Assembly (NCBI GenBank): GCA_946811185.2
Contig: OX328107.1
Coordinates: 11,311,565 to 11,375,564 of the forward strand
Origin: Hippopus hippopus
Lineage: Eukaryota; Mollusca; Bivalvia; Cardiida; Cardiidae
Reading direction: 5' to 3'
DNA: 64,000 bases
In this document: positions 21,248 through 33,299 of the stretch, in pieces
Numbering within the stretch: the stretch's first letter is position 1
Layout: the number at the start of each line of letters is the position of its first letter
Notes under the pieces: model-generated
Database searches by the model: none
What the model was told of the DNA's origin: nothing
What the model saw: only the letters and a program-made list of their open reading frames with translations
Position numbers and translations under genes: made by a program

Positions 21248-21500
21248 CCGGCTGGGTAGCTCAGGGCATAGCGTATCTGACTCATGACATGGTGGTTGTG
21301 GGTTCGATACCCGGTTGCGGCAAACTTTCTCTCCGGCGATTTTTCCGCTTCTCACTCTGATTCACACAAGGACGAAGTCAGTGGCTTGGAAAGAAAGTTG
21401 AGTCAGTACTTATGTAAGAAAGCCTGGAAACACATGCGAAGGTGCACTGACCGGCGTGATATGACTTAAAGCTGATAAAACGGCTTTAAACTCCGATAAA
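21248..21500 (+). repeat. tRNA-derived SINE
   Basis: Head resembles a tRNA: A box TAGCTCAGGGCATAGCG, an anticodon-loop-like CTGACTCATGACA (CAT) and B box GGTTCGATACC, ending GCGGCA without a perfect acceptor stem. A tRNA-unrelated body of about 170 bp (TGACCGGCGTGATATGACTT, CTGATAAAACGGC) and an A-rich tail (AAAAAAAGAAAAA) follow, the classic SINE layout. Pol III-transcribed, dependent on LINE machinery. Confidence 0.7.
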
Positions 21501-22500
21501 AAAAGAAAAAACAACATTCCCCTGAAAGTTGGACCATCTGCTTGACATATTTCTGTCTGACTCTAACGCGACAATGGCGCTCATTGACATGTGGTATCCA
21601 TTCTCAAAAGCTGCATCGTATTTAAATGGTATAGGTATATTGTACAATGACCGCATGATCTATTCTCATAAAAATAAACAAGTTCTCGACTGCATTTAGT
21701 AACCATCCTTTCATTTAAACGTCAAAACTACCCCTATATATACATTGTTTTTAGTACCACTCAGTGTCTTTGTACTTGCACAAAAAATGTACAGTTGTTT
21801 ATCATTTTTTAGTCAACATATTTAAACAAAACATATGCATCAAGTCATTTGACTTTTAGTTCGTAAAAAATGTAGTATAATAAATGATCACGTGATTTAT
21901 TTCAGCAATAAAAACACAGAAATTGTAAATATCTATATTTAGAGGTAGTTCGTCATCTTCGCTAGTAAGGGCAGTATTAGGCAATTTTCATAAGGGCTGT
22001 GAAGTTTTTAAGTCTTACAATTCACGGCGAACTTGATGCTATGCATCAATATTTTCTTGTCAGTGTTTTACAAGAAAATTCGATTCACGAAAAAAAAAAA
22101 AAAAAAAAAAAAATCGAGACATGATCATCTTATTCCTTACGTGAGAGATGATTGTTTTTCGGCCAGGGTACCCTCGCATTCATTGAAAAAAAAAATCTTG
22201 TCGAAAATTGATGAATTGTCAGTGCAACTTGATTAATAGCCGCTGATTCACAAGACTTGATTAAGGATCGATAGTCTGAATCTTAAGCTCGGGTAATTTC
22301 TTTCCAAAGGTTGATGACAGTCATCGCGATAGGATTCAATCCTCTCTTGACGCCGAGAGTTAGTTTGACGATGGTTTTGTGGGAGAACACCTAGTTGTTA
22401 CGGAAGAAAATTATGTACAACATTGATAAGACAAAATCGAGGTAAGCATGGATAAATGCACTGGCCACATATTTGCAAATGAAATAATGTTGAAAATGGC
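21501..22500. other. No gene found
   Basis: AT-rich intergenic DNA with a long A tract at about 22,090-22,113 and no supported coding sequence. Confidence 0.5.
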
Positions 22501-22514
22501 GCAAAACACCAAAC

Positions 22515-22562
22515 AAACAAACAAACAAACAAACAAACAAACAAAACACAAAAACAAACAAA
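22515..22562 (+). repeat. (AAAC)n microsatellite
   Basis: About nine AAAC/ACAA units followed by degenerate ones. Confidence 0.9.
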
Positions 22563-22584
22563 TACCGTCTATGGCTCTGTCGAT

Positions 22585-22800
22585 TTTATTTGAGCTATGC
22601 TCTACCAACAAGGGATTAAGGCCCCAGGGTTCGATACCCACTCGAAGCGCTTGGTATCTTGCGATAGTATCCTTGGGCAAGATTGAAGATACTTCAAAAC
22701 CCTAGCCTTGTACTGGTTGAAAAAAAAAAAAAGGACATACATGAATAAGTTATCCGTCGCCGTGGTAGGACTAAAATGGTGTTTAAAGCGACACAAACAC
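22585..22800 (+). repeat. Possible second tRNA-derived SINE
   Basis: B-box-like GGTTCGATACCC at 22,628 with GAGCTATGCTCTACC upstream, then CTTGGGCAAGATTGAAGATAC, an A12 tract and CGTCGCCGTGG. Pol III box spacing and the non-tRNA body suggest a SINE different from the one at 21,248. The 3' limit is uncertain. Confidence 0.45.
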
Positions 22801-24400
22801 AATTAAATCAAACATTGAATACTTTATTAGTTTGAAGTAAAGTTTTCATCATTTTTGAATTAAATTTGAAGTTCTCGGACACATAGGCTCCTCATTTTAT
22901 TTCAGGCTACTTCAAATGGAAGTTACTTGTGAAAAAGATCATTAAAGAAAGGACTTTACCAGTACAAAAAGGTAATTTTTTTTTAACTCTTTCTCAAATA
23001 GAAAAAAATAAAACACATACACACACAGAGCAAAACAAAACAATTACAATGAGACAGACTCTTTGAAATTGAAATGATATACAGACAACAATTTCAATAT
23101 TAAATGAACTATATTTCTCTGATTGTTCAGAATAGATTTTACCGGCATTTTCTCCTTTTCCCCGCAATACTTTTAGTAGTTTTCTTACTCATGGTCGTTT
23201 AAACACGGGATAGTTTTGAAAAGGGTTAAAACATAGAGGTCCAGTTAGAAAAAGAAAGGGATCAGAAGAAAATCAATAAAGACATTAAAGTACAAATAGA
23301 AAAGAACAGAAAAAACATTGTAAAGCCAAGACTGACAAGTGCAAAATTATTTTAGAAATTGTTGAAAACTTAACTTGAATGCTGGACTGCACTCTCTCAT
23401 ATAAATAATGAAAATATTTTATTATTGCTGGGTATAAATGTTTATATAGGCGTGCTTGTATAATGTCAGTGGAAATATCAAGGTATCATGAAATTATAGG
23501 GGCAGAAAGACATATAATATTTTGCGGTCGAACAAATTCTTTTTGCAATACATACATCCTTTCTCTTAACTTCGTATACATTTTCATTACAGAAAAGGCA
23601 ATGATTATTGGTACATGTATATTTCACCCTAAATGGAATCAAACGGGTTTTTTTTTTCAATACAGCTTTTTTAAAAATATGAATGCAATAAAGTAACCTT
23701 TTTCAAAAAATAACAGAAACAAGCATTTTTGAAAAAAAAAAAAAAAAAAAAAAATATTGAAGTTGTAAAAGATCCATAACAATAGATTGATGTTTATGCT
23801 AATTCAAACATGACTTACCTTTTATAATTGATGTGCATATAAAATATGAGTGAAATACAAAATTTTTCAAAGATACAATGAATGGAAAGGAGCATTGAAT
23901 ACAAGTGAAGTCTGAAAAGGCTACACCTCTAAATATATTGTTTTAAATGTATCGTTAAAGGAAATTGACCTATATTGTATTATTACTATCTGTGTATAAA
24001 ATGTTAATCCAGTACAATGATGTATTTAGGCAAAAAGAATGGGACCCAAGATTTTACAAGTATGAAATTGGAAAGATCTAAAACCATCATAATAACAGAT
24101 GGATTTCATCCTTAATTGAAAAGTACCTACATGTTATGTGCGTATAAAGTATGAATTCAGTACAAATATGTTTATCATGAAAGGAAACCAGCATTTTACT
24201 AAAAATGAAGTTTGAAGAGGGCCGTGCCTCTTAATTAATGTAATTTGTGGAAATTATCCTTCACCAAACTTGAATTTTTTCATTAACAAATTTCTCTTTA
24301 TAAATTTCTATTTATAAACTTAGTAAAACGTTAAGATAAATCCAGCATCATTATGTATTTAAAAGACAGGGGATGGATCTAAGACACGGGTGGTAATCAG
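22800..24400. other. No gene found; weak internal repetition
   Basis: AT-rich. Loosely related segments at about 23,780-23,950 and 24,080-24,250 share phrases such as ATAAAATATGAGT / ATAAAGTATGAAT and GAAGTCTGAAAAGG / GAAGTTTGAAGAGG, suggesting an old tandem duplication. Long A tract at 23,731-23,754. Confidence 0.4.
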
Positions 24401-25345
24401 GGGAACTAGCTCGAAAAAGAGTTAATTGAATTTTGTGCCCTCAACACATCCGGAAACTCGCAAGCTAGAGGCTTCGACAGAAATTTAGTAAACAAAGGTA
24501 TGCCTGGAAGAATTTTATCAATAATTATTTCTTAATTGGCAATCTATTAAAAATCCGGCAATGCTATTGTGAGTAGATATTATTTAACTCTTTTACCCGT
24601 TAGGATTGGCTAAAGAAATATACAGGATTTGAATACAATTTTGCCAGAACTTTAAAGTACCGAACAGAAAATCTACTAATTTCTGTCAACACAGAGATTT
24701 AGGGCCACGATTTGTTTTTCATTTTTCTTCAAATCTACTTCAGACCCGTCTGAAGCACCTTCCCTGATAAATTAAAGCATGGTAAAAGAAAAGTAGGCAA
24801 ACACTTACCGGTGGAGAAATCGTTCCAAAAGAATACTGACATAATAACGGTCCGAACTGCGGCCCTAGACAGGGAAATAGTGCCGTCGTCCATATATTAC
24901 TGTAGAGTTTAATCATCAAGATATTTGAGTACAATCAATCCCAGTCTTTGAGTTAAGTTTCTGTCTTCCTCCTGTTCCCTTTTGTTGGTCTCGTCATACG
25001 ACGCCGACCCAGTGTTGAGAAATGAATAAAATCGTTGCCCCAAATCTCCGTGTTGACAGATACATGTATTGGTGGTCTTTCAGGTCAGTACTTTCAAGTT
25101 GTGGCAAAATTATATTAAAATGCTGCATTTTCTAGGGACAATCCTATCGGCGAATAAAGTTAAATCATATCGACATGCGATAGCGTTGCCGAATTTTTCA
25201 ATAGATTGCCAATTAAGCGATGATATTAATAAAAATCTTTGAAAAATACCTTTGTTTACTGTTCTTATGTCGAAGGCTCTAGCTTGCGAGTTCGCGGATG
25301 TGTTGAGGGTACGTAATTCAACTGACTCGTTTTCGACCAAGTTTC
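24400..25345. repeat. Large inverted duplication
   Basis: Arms 24,400-24,710 and 25,020-25,345 are diverged inverted copies, sharing for example CTCAACACATCC, ACTCGCAAGCTAGAG and TTAATTGGCAATCTATT. The minus-strand arm keeps an ORF (25,110-25,370) that the plus-strand copy has lost, so it may derive from a coding exon or transposon gene. I do not recognise the peptide. Confidence 0.6.
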
Positions 25346-26117
25346 CCTTATTACCACTCGTGTAATCTGAATCCAAAACAATGATAACTTGAAAATATAT
25401 ACAACTAAAACAAGAGATTTGCAAAAAAAAAAAAAAAAAAAATGAAGCTGCAAAAGAACTGCGGTACTCGTACAACTCAGAAAATAATTAGTCGATTAGA
25501 TCTATATCTCACATCGAAATTGACGCCTATATATGATTTCATGCAAATGCTTAAATTTGATTCGAATACATTAATGTTTACAAAAGACAATGAAAGGAAA
25601 CAAGTAGCTGATTGGACGACTGCATGTATATATCATCCTTTGGAAATGGCGGGAGCATAATATTATGTTTGAGCTATACAGAACCACTGATAAGACAAAG
25701 ATTTTTGTCAGACAAAAGAATCGAGTAAAACATTGGCTTATCGCTCACTAGAAATGTTTAGAGCTATGAACTTACGCCAGAGAAGCTATAATCTTAGTTT
25801 ATGATTTCGCAAGATTTTCTTTATACATTTGAGGCCATCATATTTATAATTTCTTCCAAATATTTCCTGTCTGCATGGAAAAGGTTCAAGGTGGTTTTAC
25901 AAAATTTGTACATTTAAACTTCATGATTCTACTAAAGTTTGAATTACCTTCGTCTTTTCAAACTGCGGTAGGACTTACCCGTAATGTCGTCTTAGCACAT
26001 GAAATAGAAATCTATAGATAAATGTAAAAGATTATAAGATTCAGTGTGTATTTTCATCAGGCTCGAGAAACGTGGTTCTAACCTTATTCATTATAAAGTA
26101 ATTTATTCTCCTTTCAG

Positions 26118-26587
26118 CAACGATGAATGACCTCGAAAGTCGTTTAAGGGACCCACAATATGCAAATTGGGTGAAAAATGCGCTCGCTTTGGAAATAGCA
26201 AATGAAGTATTTAAGCCTTATGTGGTTCAAGAAATTTCAAACATACATGCGTTAATACTCCGCAAATGTCCGTCTGGTGCAACATGCAGATTATGTGACA
26301 TTAAAGACGTGGAAAGATGTCCCAAGAAATTTTGTAAGGTCATAAAAAGAGAAATCAAGAACAGACATCGATTTTCTAACCCGTCCTTCAACATCACAAA
26401 TGCGAAACAGTGGGTGGCTGATTCATGGGAAATTGCTAAATGCTATATGCCACCAATACAAAGAAACGAGTTCTGTACAACCTCTGATGCCGATTTTTCT
26501 GCTGTTGTGAATATCATGATCAATAACACGCACTTTGCTGGTCTTGTTTCATGCGATCTCGGTCGGAGAATGAATATATTTGAAGAG
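26118..26587 (+). CDS. Host gene exon 1 (first coding): CXorf38/DUF4559-like N-terminus
   Basis: Acceptor TCTCCTTTCAG ends at 26,117, ATG at 26,123, and the exon ends at donor GAAGAG|GTATGT (26,587/26,588), 155 complete codons (phase 0). The peptide matches the N-terminus of the CXorf38 family: a NWVK start segment, a Cys cluster (CPSGATCRLCDIKDVERCP, then C), and W..DSWEIAKCYMP followed by an alpha-helical NIMINNTHF stretch. A 5'UTR exon must lie further upstream. The next exons keep consistent phases to 61,875, so this begins a long gene whose fourth intron holds the Polinton. Family function is poorly known; HEPN-type proteins act in RNA-linked and innate immune processes. Confidence 0.75.
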
Positions 26588-26599
26588 GTATGTTGGAAT

Positions 26600-29500
26600 T
26601 AGATTTTTACGTAAGTTTATATTGTAGTCTAAATATGTTGACAAGTATGACCAATTGCATTGGCTTTGTTTATACCCAAAACATTGGCTTTGTTTATACA
26701 GGAGGATCGGAAATATATGTGTTCAAACGACTGGTAACTAACTACAAGGGATACATGGAGAGGTTGACGGACTACAGAGATTTGGAAAAAAAAAAAAAAC
26801 TCGATTTGAAATAAACCTACCCCAGTCAACCATTTAGCCATAGGAGCTCACATTAAGTATAGTCTATTATCTCATACCCCCCCTGTCTTCAGTGTAATAA
26901 AGCTTTTTACAAGTTTCTTATCTAATGCTACGTTTTCACCATGTTGCCGGCGAGCAAGGCAACCCCGTTTGTCCTTTCTGCCATGAAATTTTGGTAGTTT
27001 TTTCTCCATTTGCAATCTCAGTTTTGTCAGTTTTTTGCTCGAAAAAAAGTGGCTGGTACGCGCGGACCAACCGCTGTTCTCTTTGGGAGAAAAGGGTTAT
27101 GAAGGAACGTTTCTGCAATCAACATTTTTAAACCCTTGTTCTAACATGATAGGTATTTTCGGCCTACTGACTTAACCGAGTCATCTCGGGTTTTGTGGGA
27201 CAGACAGCGAGGACCACTTTACGTTACACGAAAATCTCCTAAGAAAAAATGGTCTGCGGGTACCAGCCACTTGTTTCCAAAAAAACAAAACTAGAAGCTG
27301 ATCGAAAAAATATCTTCGACTGGGAAAAGGTTTATGGACCGTTTTAGTCACTGACTACTTCCTGGTAATGAAACTAGAAAACTGCGCATGCGCACTCGTG
27401 TAGGGCAATAAGGCTAAAGAAAAGAGTGGCGGATTATTGAAAATGTTAAATTATGAGTGATTACGTGAAAAGCTCTCTGTCCATAGGCAAAGAAACGATA
27501 CATAGATAAACTTATTTGCTTAGGGTTGAACCACGTTGAATAAAATGATCCATATTTAAGGGACAGTAAGACGAAGATGTCAAAGAAAAAACAAAGAAAA
27601 CGCCTGGCCGTTGTGGATTGACAATAAATTCTAAGTGGCCAAGTTAGCTCGATATACCTTTATCTAGTACACTGACAGATCAGGACAATTTAGAAGAAAT
27701 AATGTGCACGCCTACAAATATTCTTTATTGTTAACGTTTGGGTCAATACATGTACTTGTTACATGTGAACGTCAGATCTATGCGGGCTGCAACATCATCA
27801 AAGGAAAGGTCAGCGAATCCCACGCAGTAACAGACAAATCCCACAAACCATGGGCTGGAAGACTGCGGCATAAGAAAAAATGCTTGTTTCCAGCATTTTT
27901 ACCTTTACCATAGTATTTCCTCCAGCTTATTTATGTAGGGTTGTTAATTAAGACGAAGGAGAGTTAGGTAAAGGGTGTATAAAGAGTAGCCACCTAATAT
28001 ATCACATAGTTGTTAGTTTTCTTAGGAGTTTGAGAGACTTTGGGCCCTCGAGGACCATCATATTGAAAATTGGTCCTCCACTGGTGGCATTGGTGGTGGA
28101 GCAGTTAAGCTGAACCTTGTTTTTCTTCTGTTGCTCGCAAAATGCAAATTTTGAAGTTTTGGGCTTCTTTTCCTATTGCAGCTTATATATGTTCCGAGAC
28201 CGTGCACGTCCGTTTGGGCCGCAGTAGAGCACAACGCGTCGTAACACGCCGGATTCATCAACTGGCACATGCCAGGACGTGCGTTGATAGAACACAGCAA
28301 AATCACTGGGACATAGTCAGGTTGCCGAGGAAACCACTAAAAAACGCAACAAAACCTGACCGTGAGATACCGATAAAAACAGTGCTTCCACGTCCTAACA
28401 CGGATCGTATCTGAGTCTTGTTACGTCTTTTAACGACCTGATAAGTTCTGTTGCGACCTCACCGTTTCCTTAAGGTCTATTAGCTTTCTCATCTGCACTG
28501 AGACTGTCAAGGCTAAATTTTGACAGTATGAAAATCAAATCTGGCACGGAAGGCACGGCACTAAAGGTCTGTCAACTTTGCTTATCCCGTTCCCCCTGCG
28601 TTACCTTACGTCAATCCTATTTCTATCACGATTGTCTGAAACTTGGCTGCGGTTGCTTCATGGAATATGGTGTAAATGTAGCATAACAGATGTTTGAGGT
28701 CAGATTTTGTGACGTCATAAAAATTAAATGACGTCCTATGTTAAATAAAGGAATCGTATTCCTGACAAATCTTTTAATTCTGACATGAGACGTGAATTAT
28801 ACTCAGATATGAAAAACAGTCATTTCTTCGACACAATAATTTTTCTGCGGGAAAACGGTTCGTGCATGACGTAAGATTTATGACGTCATTATTTTCTAGC
28901 AAGGAAAATTGTGGATATTAATAGAAAAATAGCAGTTTAATACGCAGAAAGTAAGCTGGAAATTTGATAATCCATACCCATTAAACTGACGATGATTTTT
29001 AAGTAATTATCTGATCGGTAGATCATTTACAAGTGTCATTTTTGACCAATCAAGTAAATGTGTGAAAGATTGCGATACGTGTGACTTTATGCGATCAACC
29101 AGGACACATATAATTTTTTGTTTTCGCATCCCCATCAACATTAACGACGTATATCACAAATGTTCGCGCGCATCCATACTGTACATGTGTTTATGTCATG
29201 GAAAGTGAATCAAAAGTACACCTACGTATTTTTCGCACATACTGTTGTTACACTGAAACAAGTATCACTTTCTTCGGGTAGTATTAGTACAAAAGAAATG
29301 GATCTGTGAATGGTCACCGTGAAATAATCAACGTACTGTTGACACAGCGTTACACATGAAACAAGCAAACAAAAGCAGGGAATTTAAAGATGTGGAAGTA
29401 TAGCTGTTTCCGCTTTCAAATTTATTGTGGGAATAGGAGAAATCACTCCTAATGAGTAATTTCTCTTTTTTCCACTATGCCGGCTGAACTTATATCCTAT

Positions 29501-30920
29501 TTTTTTCCATGAAAAATTAACTTCCAAATTGAGCTTCAACACTGTTTTCTGACGAAATAAGCATGGATAGGTACCATTTTCATTTTTTTTCTTATTGTTT
29601 AGAATTGTAAATACTAAAGGTGTGGAAATTTAAAGGAAAATCTATCCGTTAGAAAGTATGTATTTATTAAAGGTTAACCCTTCATTCGGTCAAATTATCC
29701 CCTTTTTTAACTCAATGGTCTATGTATAATATGCATATTTGTATATTTACCATGCTCAAAACCAGGCTTTTATATAGCTTTTGTGCAAAACTAAATGAAT
29801 TTTCATTAAAATGATGTATATTTGTACATTCTTCCGGTAATTTTCCTGTGTAAGTGATTGTCAAAGAAAAGCGTGTTAAATCCAACATAAGCTGAATTTT
29901 GGAACTACTACATATACCTTTTTCAAAGGCAAATTTATCAGAAACGAGCTCGGTGACCCATATCTTTTTTTATACTATGAGCTTTGTATGTTCAAAATTT
30001 TGAAAAAATCTGTCCGTTAGAAAAAATTGTGAATTACGTCGTTAAGACTAAAACCCAGGAAGAAGTCAGAATTGTATTTTTGAGAAATCTAAAACGGTGT
30101 TACCGGTTATAAACACAGTGCAACGTAAGCGAGGACCAAGGAGGAAGGAAAAACTCAAGGTTTTTCCGATATAGATCTAATAAGCTGTTTTCGATAAAAA
30201 GTGACAATGATGAAATTATCTGAAGTGTAACTACTAAACATAATGTTTAGTTGTATGTTATTTATTTATTTATTTTTTTCTTTTTTTCAATAGACCTTAC
30301 AACATGGGATTCACTTCTGAAAAGAACTTATTAAAAATGAAAAATGTCATAACCGTTTCTTTTGTGCTCTCCCGAATAGACCTGTCAACGTGATTAGTGA
30401 TTCAGCACATGTTTGCAGTTATAATAAAAAGTATTTTTTAACAGACTTCACAACATGGGTTTAACTTCTGAAAAGAACTCATTTGCAGTTATATCAAAAC
30501 ATATCGTTTTTGTTTTGCTCTCTTGAATAGACCTATCAACGTGACTAATGTTACACCACATGTTCGAACCCTATACCCTGCAAAGGGGGGGGGGAAGATA
30601 GCCGATCGCCGATCATAGTAATACTTTGAACGATTGATATGCACTACTGATGAGTTTATATATTGTTTATTTATTTCATTCAATTATAGTTCATTTATTG
30701 CAGTCTAGCCCTCTAGATGATTTGACAATCTTACTTTTGGTAGGCTATACGGATAGTTTCTTTGGCAACCATAATAAAACAACAGATCGTCTGCAATAGT
30801 GAAATGCATAATATGGGAACACTGTACTTTTTAAAGATTTGCATTGCCTGTTAGTTTCAGCAAATGCATTCATGTAAGTAAATACCTGCGATCAGGCATG
30901 AAATGTCATTTTTCTTATTC
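26600..30920. other. Host gene intron 1
   Basis: No supported coding sequence. Contains a half-copy of the CCATGTTGCC hairpin (26,930-26,990) and a roughly 150-bp direct repeat at 30,296-30,420 and 30,446-30,560 (CAACATGGG..TCACTTCTGAAAAG). A 90-codon frame at 28,142 has no recognisable features. Confidence 0.55.
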
Positions 30921-30923
30921 CAG

Positions 30924-31076
30924 GCCAGGGAAATGAGGAACAAAGTGATGCACTTAAGTCGTTATAAAGTCAGTGAAACTGACTTTCAGAGCAACATGGA
31001 CTTACTTGTCAAAGTGGTGAATGATTTCAAAACCCAACTACCAAACTCACCTGAAGCAATAAAGAAACTTGACAAG
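30924..31076 (+). CDS. Host gene exon 2: HEPN motif
   Basis: Acceptor TTTTCTTATTCCAG ends at 30,923; donor GACAAG|GTACTA at 31,076/31,077; 51 codons, phase 0 to 0. It encodes REMRNKVMHLSRYKVS, an Rx4H motif (R-NKVM-H) typical of HEPN domains, at the position where CXorf38 proteins have a comparable RN..MH. If the intron is retained, the frame ends at TAA 31,092-31,094, giving a short isoform of about 211 residues. Confidence 0.75.
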
Positions 31077-31399
31077 GTACTAGAGCTCTTGTAAATGTTT
31101 TATCATTATCAAATTATGAGGTCATTGACCCAGTCATTTAGTATTTTCTGTTCCCCCTTGTGTTTGTAACAATTGTGATATAATTGTATTATACCTGGTA
31201 ACGGTGCTCTTCGAAATCATTTTCTTCCAACGAGACAGATATGAGCGTATACTGAGGATTTCCGTTCGATGACAAACTCACGCAACGTGCAAAATTATAC
31301 GTAGTGACACGAATATGAAGTGATTTATTACAGATATTATACCACTAGCGGACAAGCAGTCGAGATTGCCATCTGTTTTAGAAAAGCAGCCTATAGCCG

Positions 31400-31590
31400 T
31401 ATTCACCAACCATTATAAATTGCATTTTTTGTCTAATATTTTGTGTAGAAAGTAACGTTATTCCCGACTGGCAAACCAAATGAAACCATACGGTTTTGTC
31501 ATTGAGATAGTTCGTTGCTTTCAAATTTAGAGAGTTCTTGATAATTGGACTAAGAATGTACTGAAGAATGGTTGTTGAATACGGGCCTTG
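31400..31590 (+). repeat. Diverged MITE, family D
   Basis: Outer arms GTATTCACCAACCATT and AGAATGGTTGTTGAATAC are inverted; the interior has diverged from the 7320 and 15,360 copies. Lies in host intron 2. Confidence 0.55.
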
Positions 31591-31819
31591 TTTTTAAGTA
31601 ACATACTTTGAAGTTCCCGGAAGAGGCAAATATGTTTAATTGTACCTGGACGAAGCAAGCAGGTGTCTTAACTAAACTTAATTTTTGTACCTTAGATGTT
31701 TAGTTTACAAAGAGTTGCTACTACGCTCTGACAATCTGAAAATGCTCTATACTTGTACCAATTATCAGATCATTACAGCTTTTCGTGAAATACACATGAA
31801 AATGTCTGTTTTATTATCA

Positions 31820-32460
31820 TACGCCGAAGGCGGAGGGATATAGTTTTAGCGTTGTCCGCCCTTCCGTCCATTCGTCCGTGTGTCCGTCCGGGAGAACATC
31901 TCCAATACCATTGGACAGAATTCGTGAAACTTTATACGTGTGTACAATAACCCATTCCGCCGTTATACTTTTTTTAGCTCCACTGGCCAAAGGCCAGCGG
32001 GCTTATGTCATGGCCCGGTGTCGGTCGTGCGTGCGTGCGTCCGTCCGTTCGTCCGTCCGTGCGTGGTTTAACTTTCATTCCAAACATCTTCTTCTCTGAA
32101 ACTTCCCATCCAATTTTGATGAAACTTCACAGAAATGATCCTTTCATGGTGCTTTCAGAATTTCTTGAAAGAATTTAATTTCTTCAAAAACTCTGGTTGC
32201 CATAGCAACAAAACTGAAAAATAGTGAAAATCTTTGAAAATCTTCTGGTCTGAAACCATAAGGAACAGGGCTACCAAATTTGGCATATAGCTTTATCTAA
32301 TAGAATTCTACCAAGTTTCTTCAAATTATAGCCCTGGGGTCAAACCTGACCCCGCCCCAGAGGTCACAAGTTTTACATGGGCTTGTATAGTGAAAACTTT
32401 AGAAATCTTCCTGTACCTAGCCATAAGGCCTAGGGCTACGAAATTTGGCATGTAGCTTTA
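31820..32460 (+). repeat. Interspersed repeat with CGTCCGTC runs
   Basis: Begins with GGCGGAGGGATATAG and a run of TCCGTCC units, then AGCTCCACTGGCCAAAGGCC, CGTGCGTGCGTCCGTCCG, TGATGAAACTTCACAGAAATGATCC, TGGTTGCCATAGCAAC and a half-conserved second module (CAAATTATAGCCCTGGGGTC, GACCCCGCCCC). The style is that of a very abundant bivalve interspersed repeat; it is non-coding. Confidence 0.55.
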
Positions 32461-33288
32461 TTGAATATACAAAGATACAAATGCGAAGAAGTAGCCAATG
32501 AAATTGGGATAAGTCATGGGTCAGTACATACAATTTTGACAAATAAGTTAAACATGCGACGTGTTGCTGCAAGGTGGGTACACCATGCACTGAGCTCGGA
32601 GCAGAAACAGGCAAGAGTGGATGTTGCCAGTCAATTACTGGAAAGAAACAAAAACGTGGGTGATATCAACATGTTTCTTAACAGGATAGGCCTAGTGGCA
32701 ACAGATGAGACTTGGATACGAAGTTATGAACCAGAACTAAAATGACAATCTTCAGAATGGCACACGCCGGGGTCCCCACGACCCATTAAATTCAGGCGAA
32801 AACAAGGAAATTTGAAGATGATGATAATTTTTGCCTATGATAATCACGGCATATTAGCTGCTAATCGGATCCCGATCGGGAAAACAGTCAATCAAGAGTA
32901 TTATCGTACATTTCTGATGTCTGTCTTGAGACCTGCCATTCGCAAGAAGCGACCGCAGCCTCTTTAACTTACACCATTAATTCTGCATGACAACGCCACC
33001 TGTCACAAGGCAGGTAGGGTGACGTCACTTTTGACGCTCTATAACTGGGACATTTTACCGCACCCTCCATATTCTCCAGACATGAGTCTTCCAGACTTTG
33101 ATCTTTCTCCTAAGTTGAAAGAACCATTGCGAGGTGTGCGTTTTGAGGATTTAGACGCCCTGGAAGTAGAGGTGGCCAGTCAAATTCGACGCATTAACTC
33201 TGATTGCCTAGCAACGGGAATAAGAAGACTTCCTCACCGATGGAATTCTGTCATTGAAAAGGGAGGAGCCTATATTGAAGGAATGTAG
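32461..33288 (+). mobile_element. Mariner (DD34D) transposase remnant
   Basis: One frame carries a helix-turn-helix (CEEVANEIGISHGSVHTIL), the first catalytic Asp (VATDETW), the second (LHDNATCH) and a third Asp 34 residues later (SLPDFD), then the usual C-terminus (RRINSDCLATGIRRLPHRW). The first half of the HTH region is missing, and in-frame stops occur at 32,743-32,745 (TGA) and near 32,965 (TAA). The copy is inactive as read. It abuts the interspersed repeat at 31,820-32,460 and lies in host intron 2. Confidence 0.85.
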
Positions 33289-33299
33289 GAACATTGGAT

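Noticed and set aside
21250..21325. Possible tRNA-Met gene
   Set aside because: A and B boxes are present but the acceptor stem does not pair well and a SINE body with an A-rich tail follows.
28142..28414. 90-codon ORF in host intron 1
   Set aside because: No domain, splice or promoter support.
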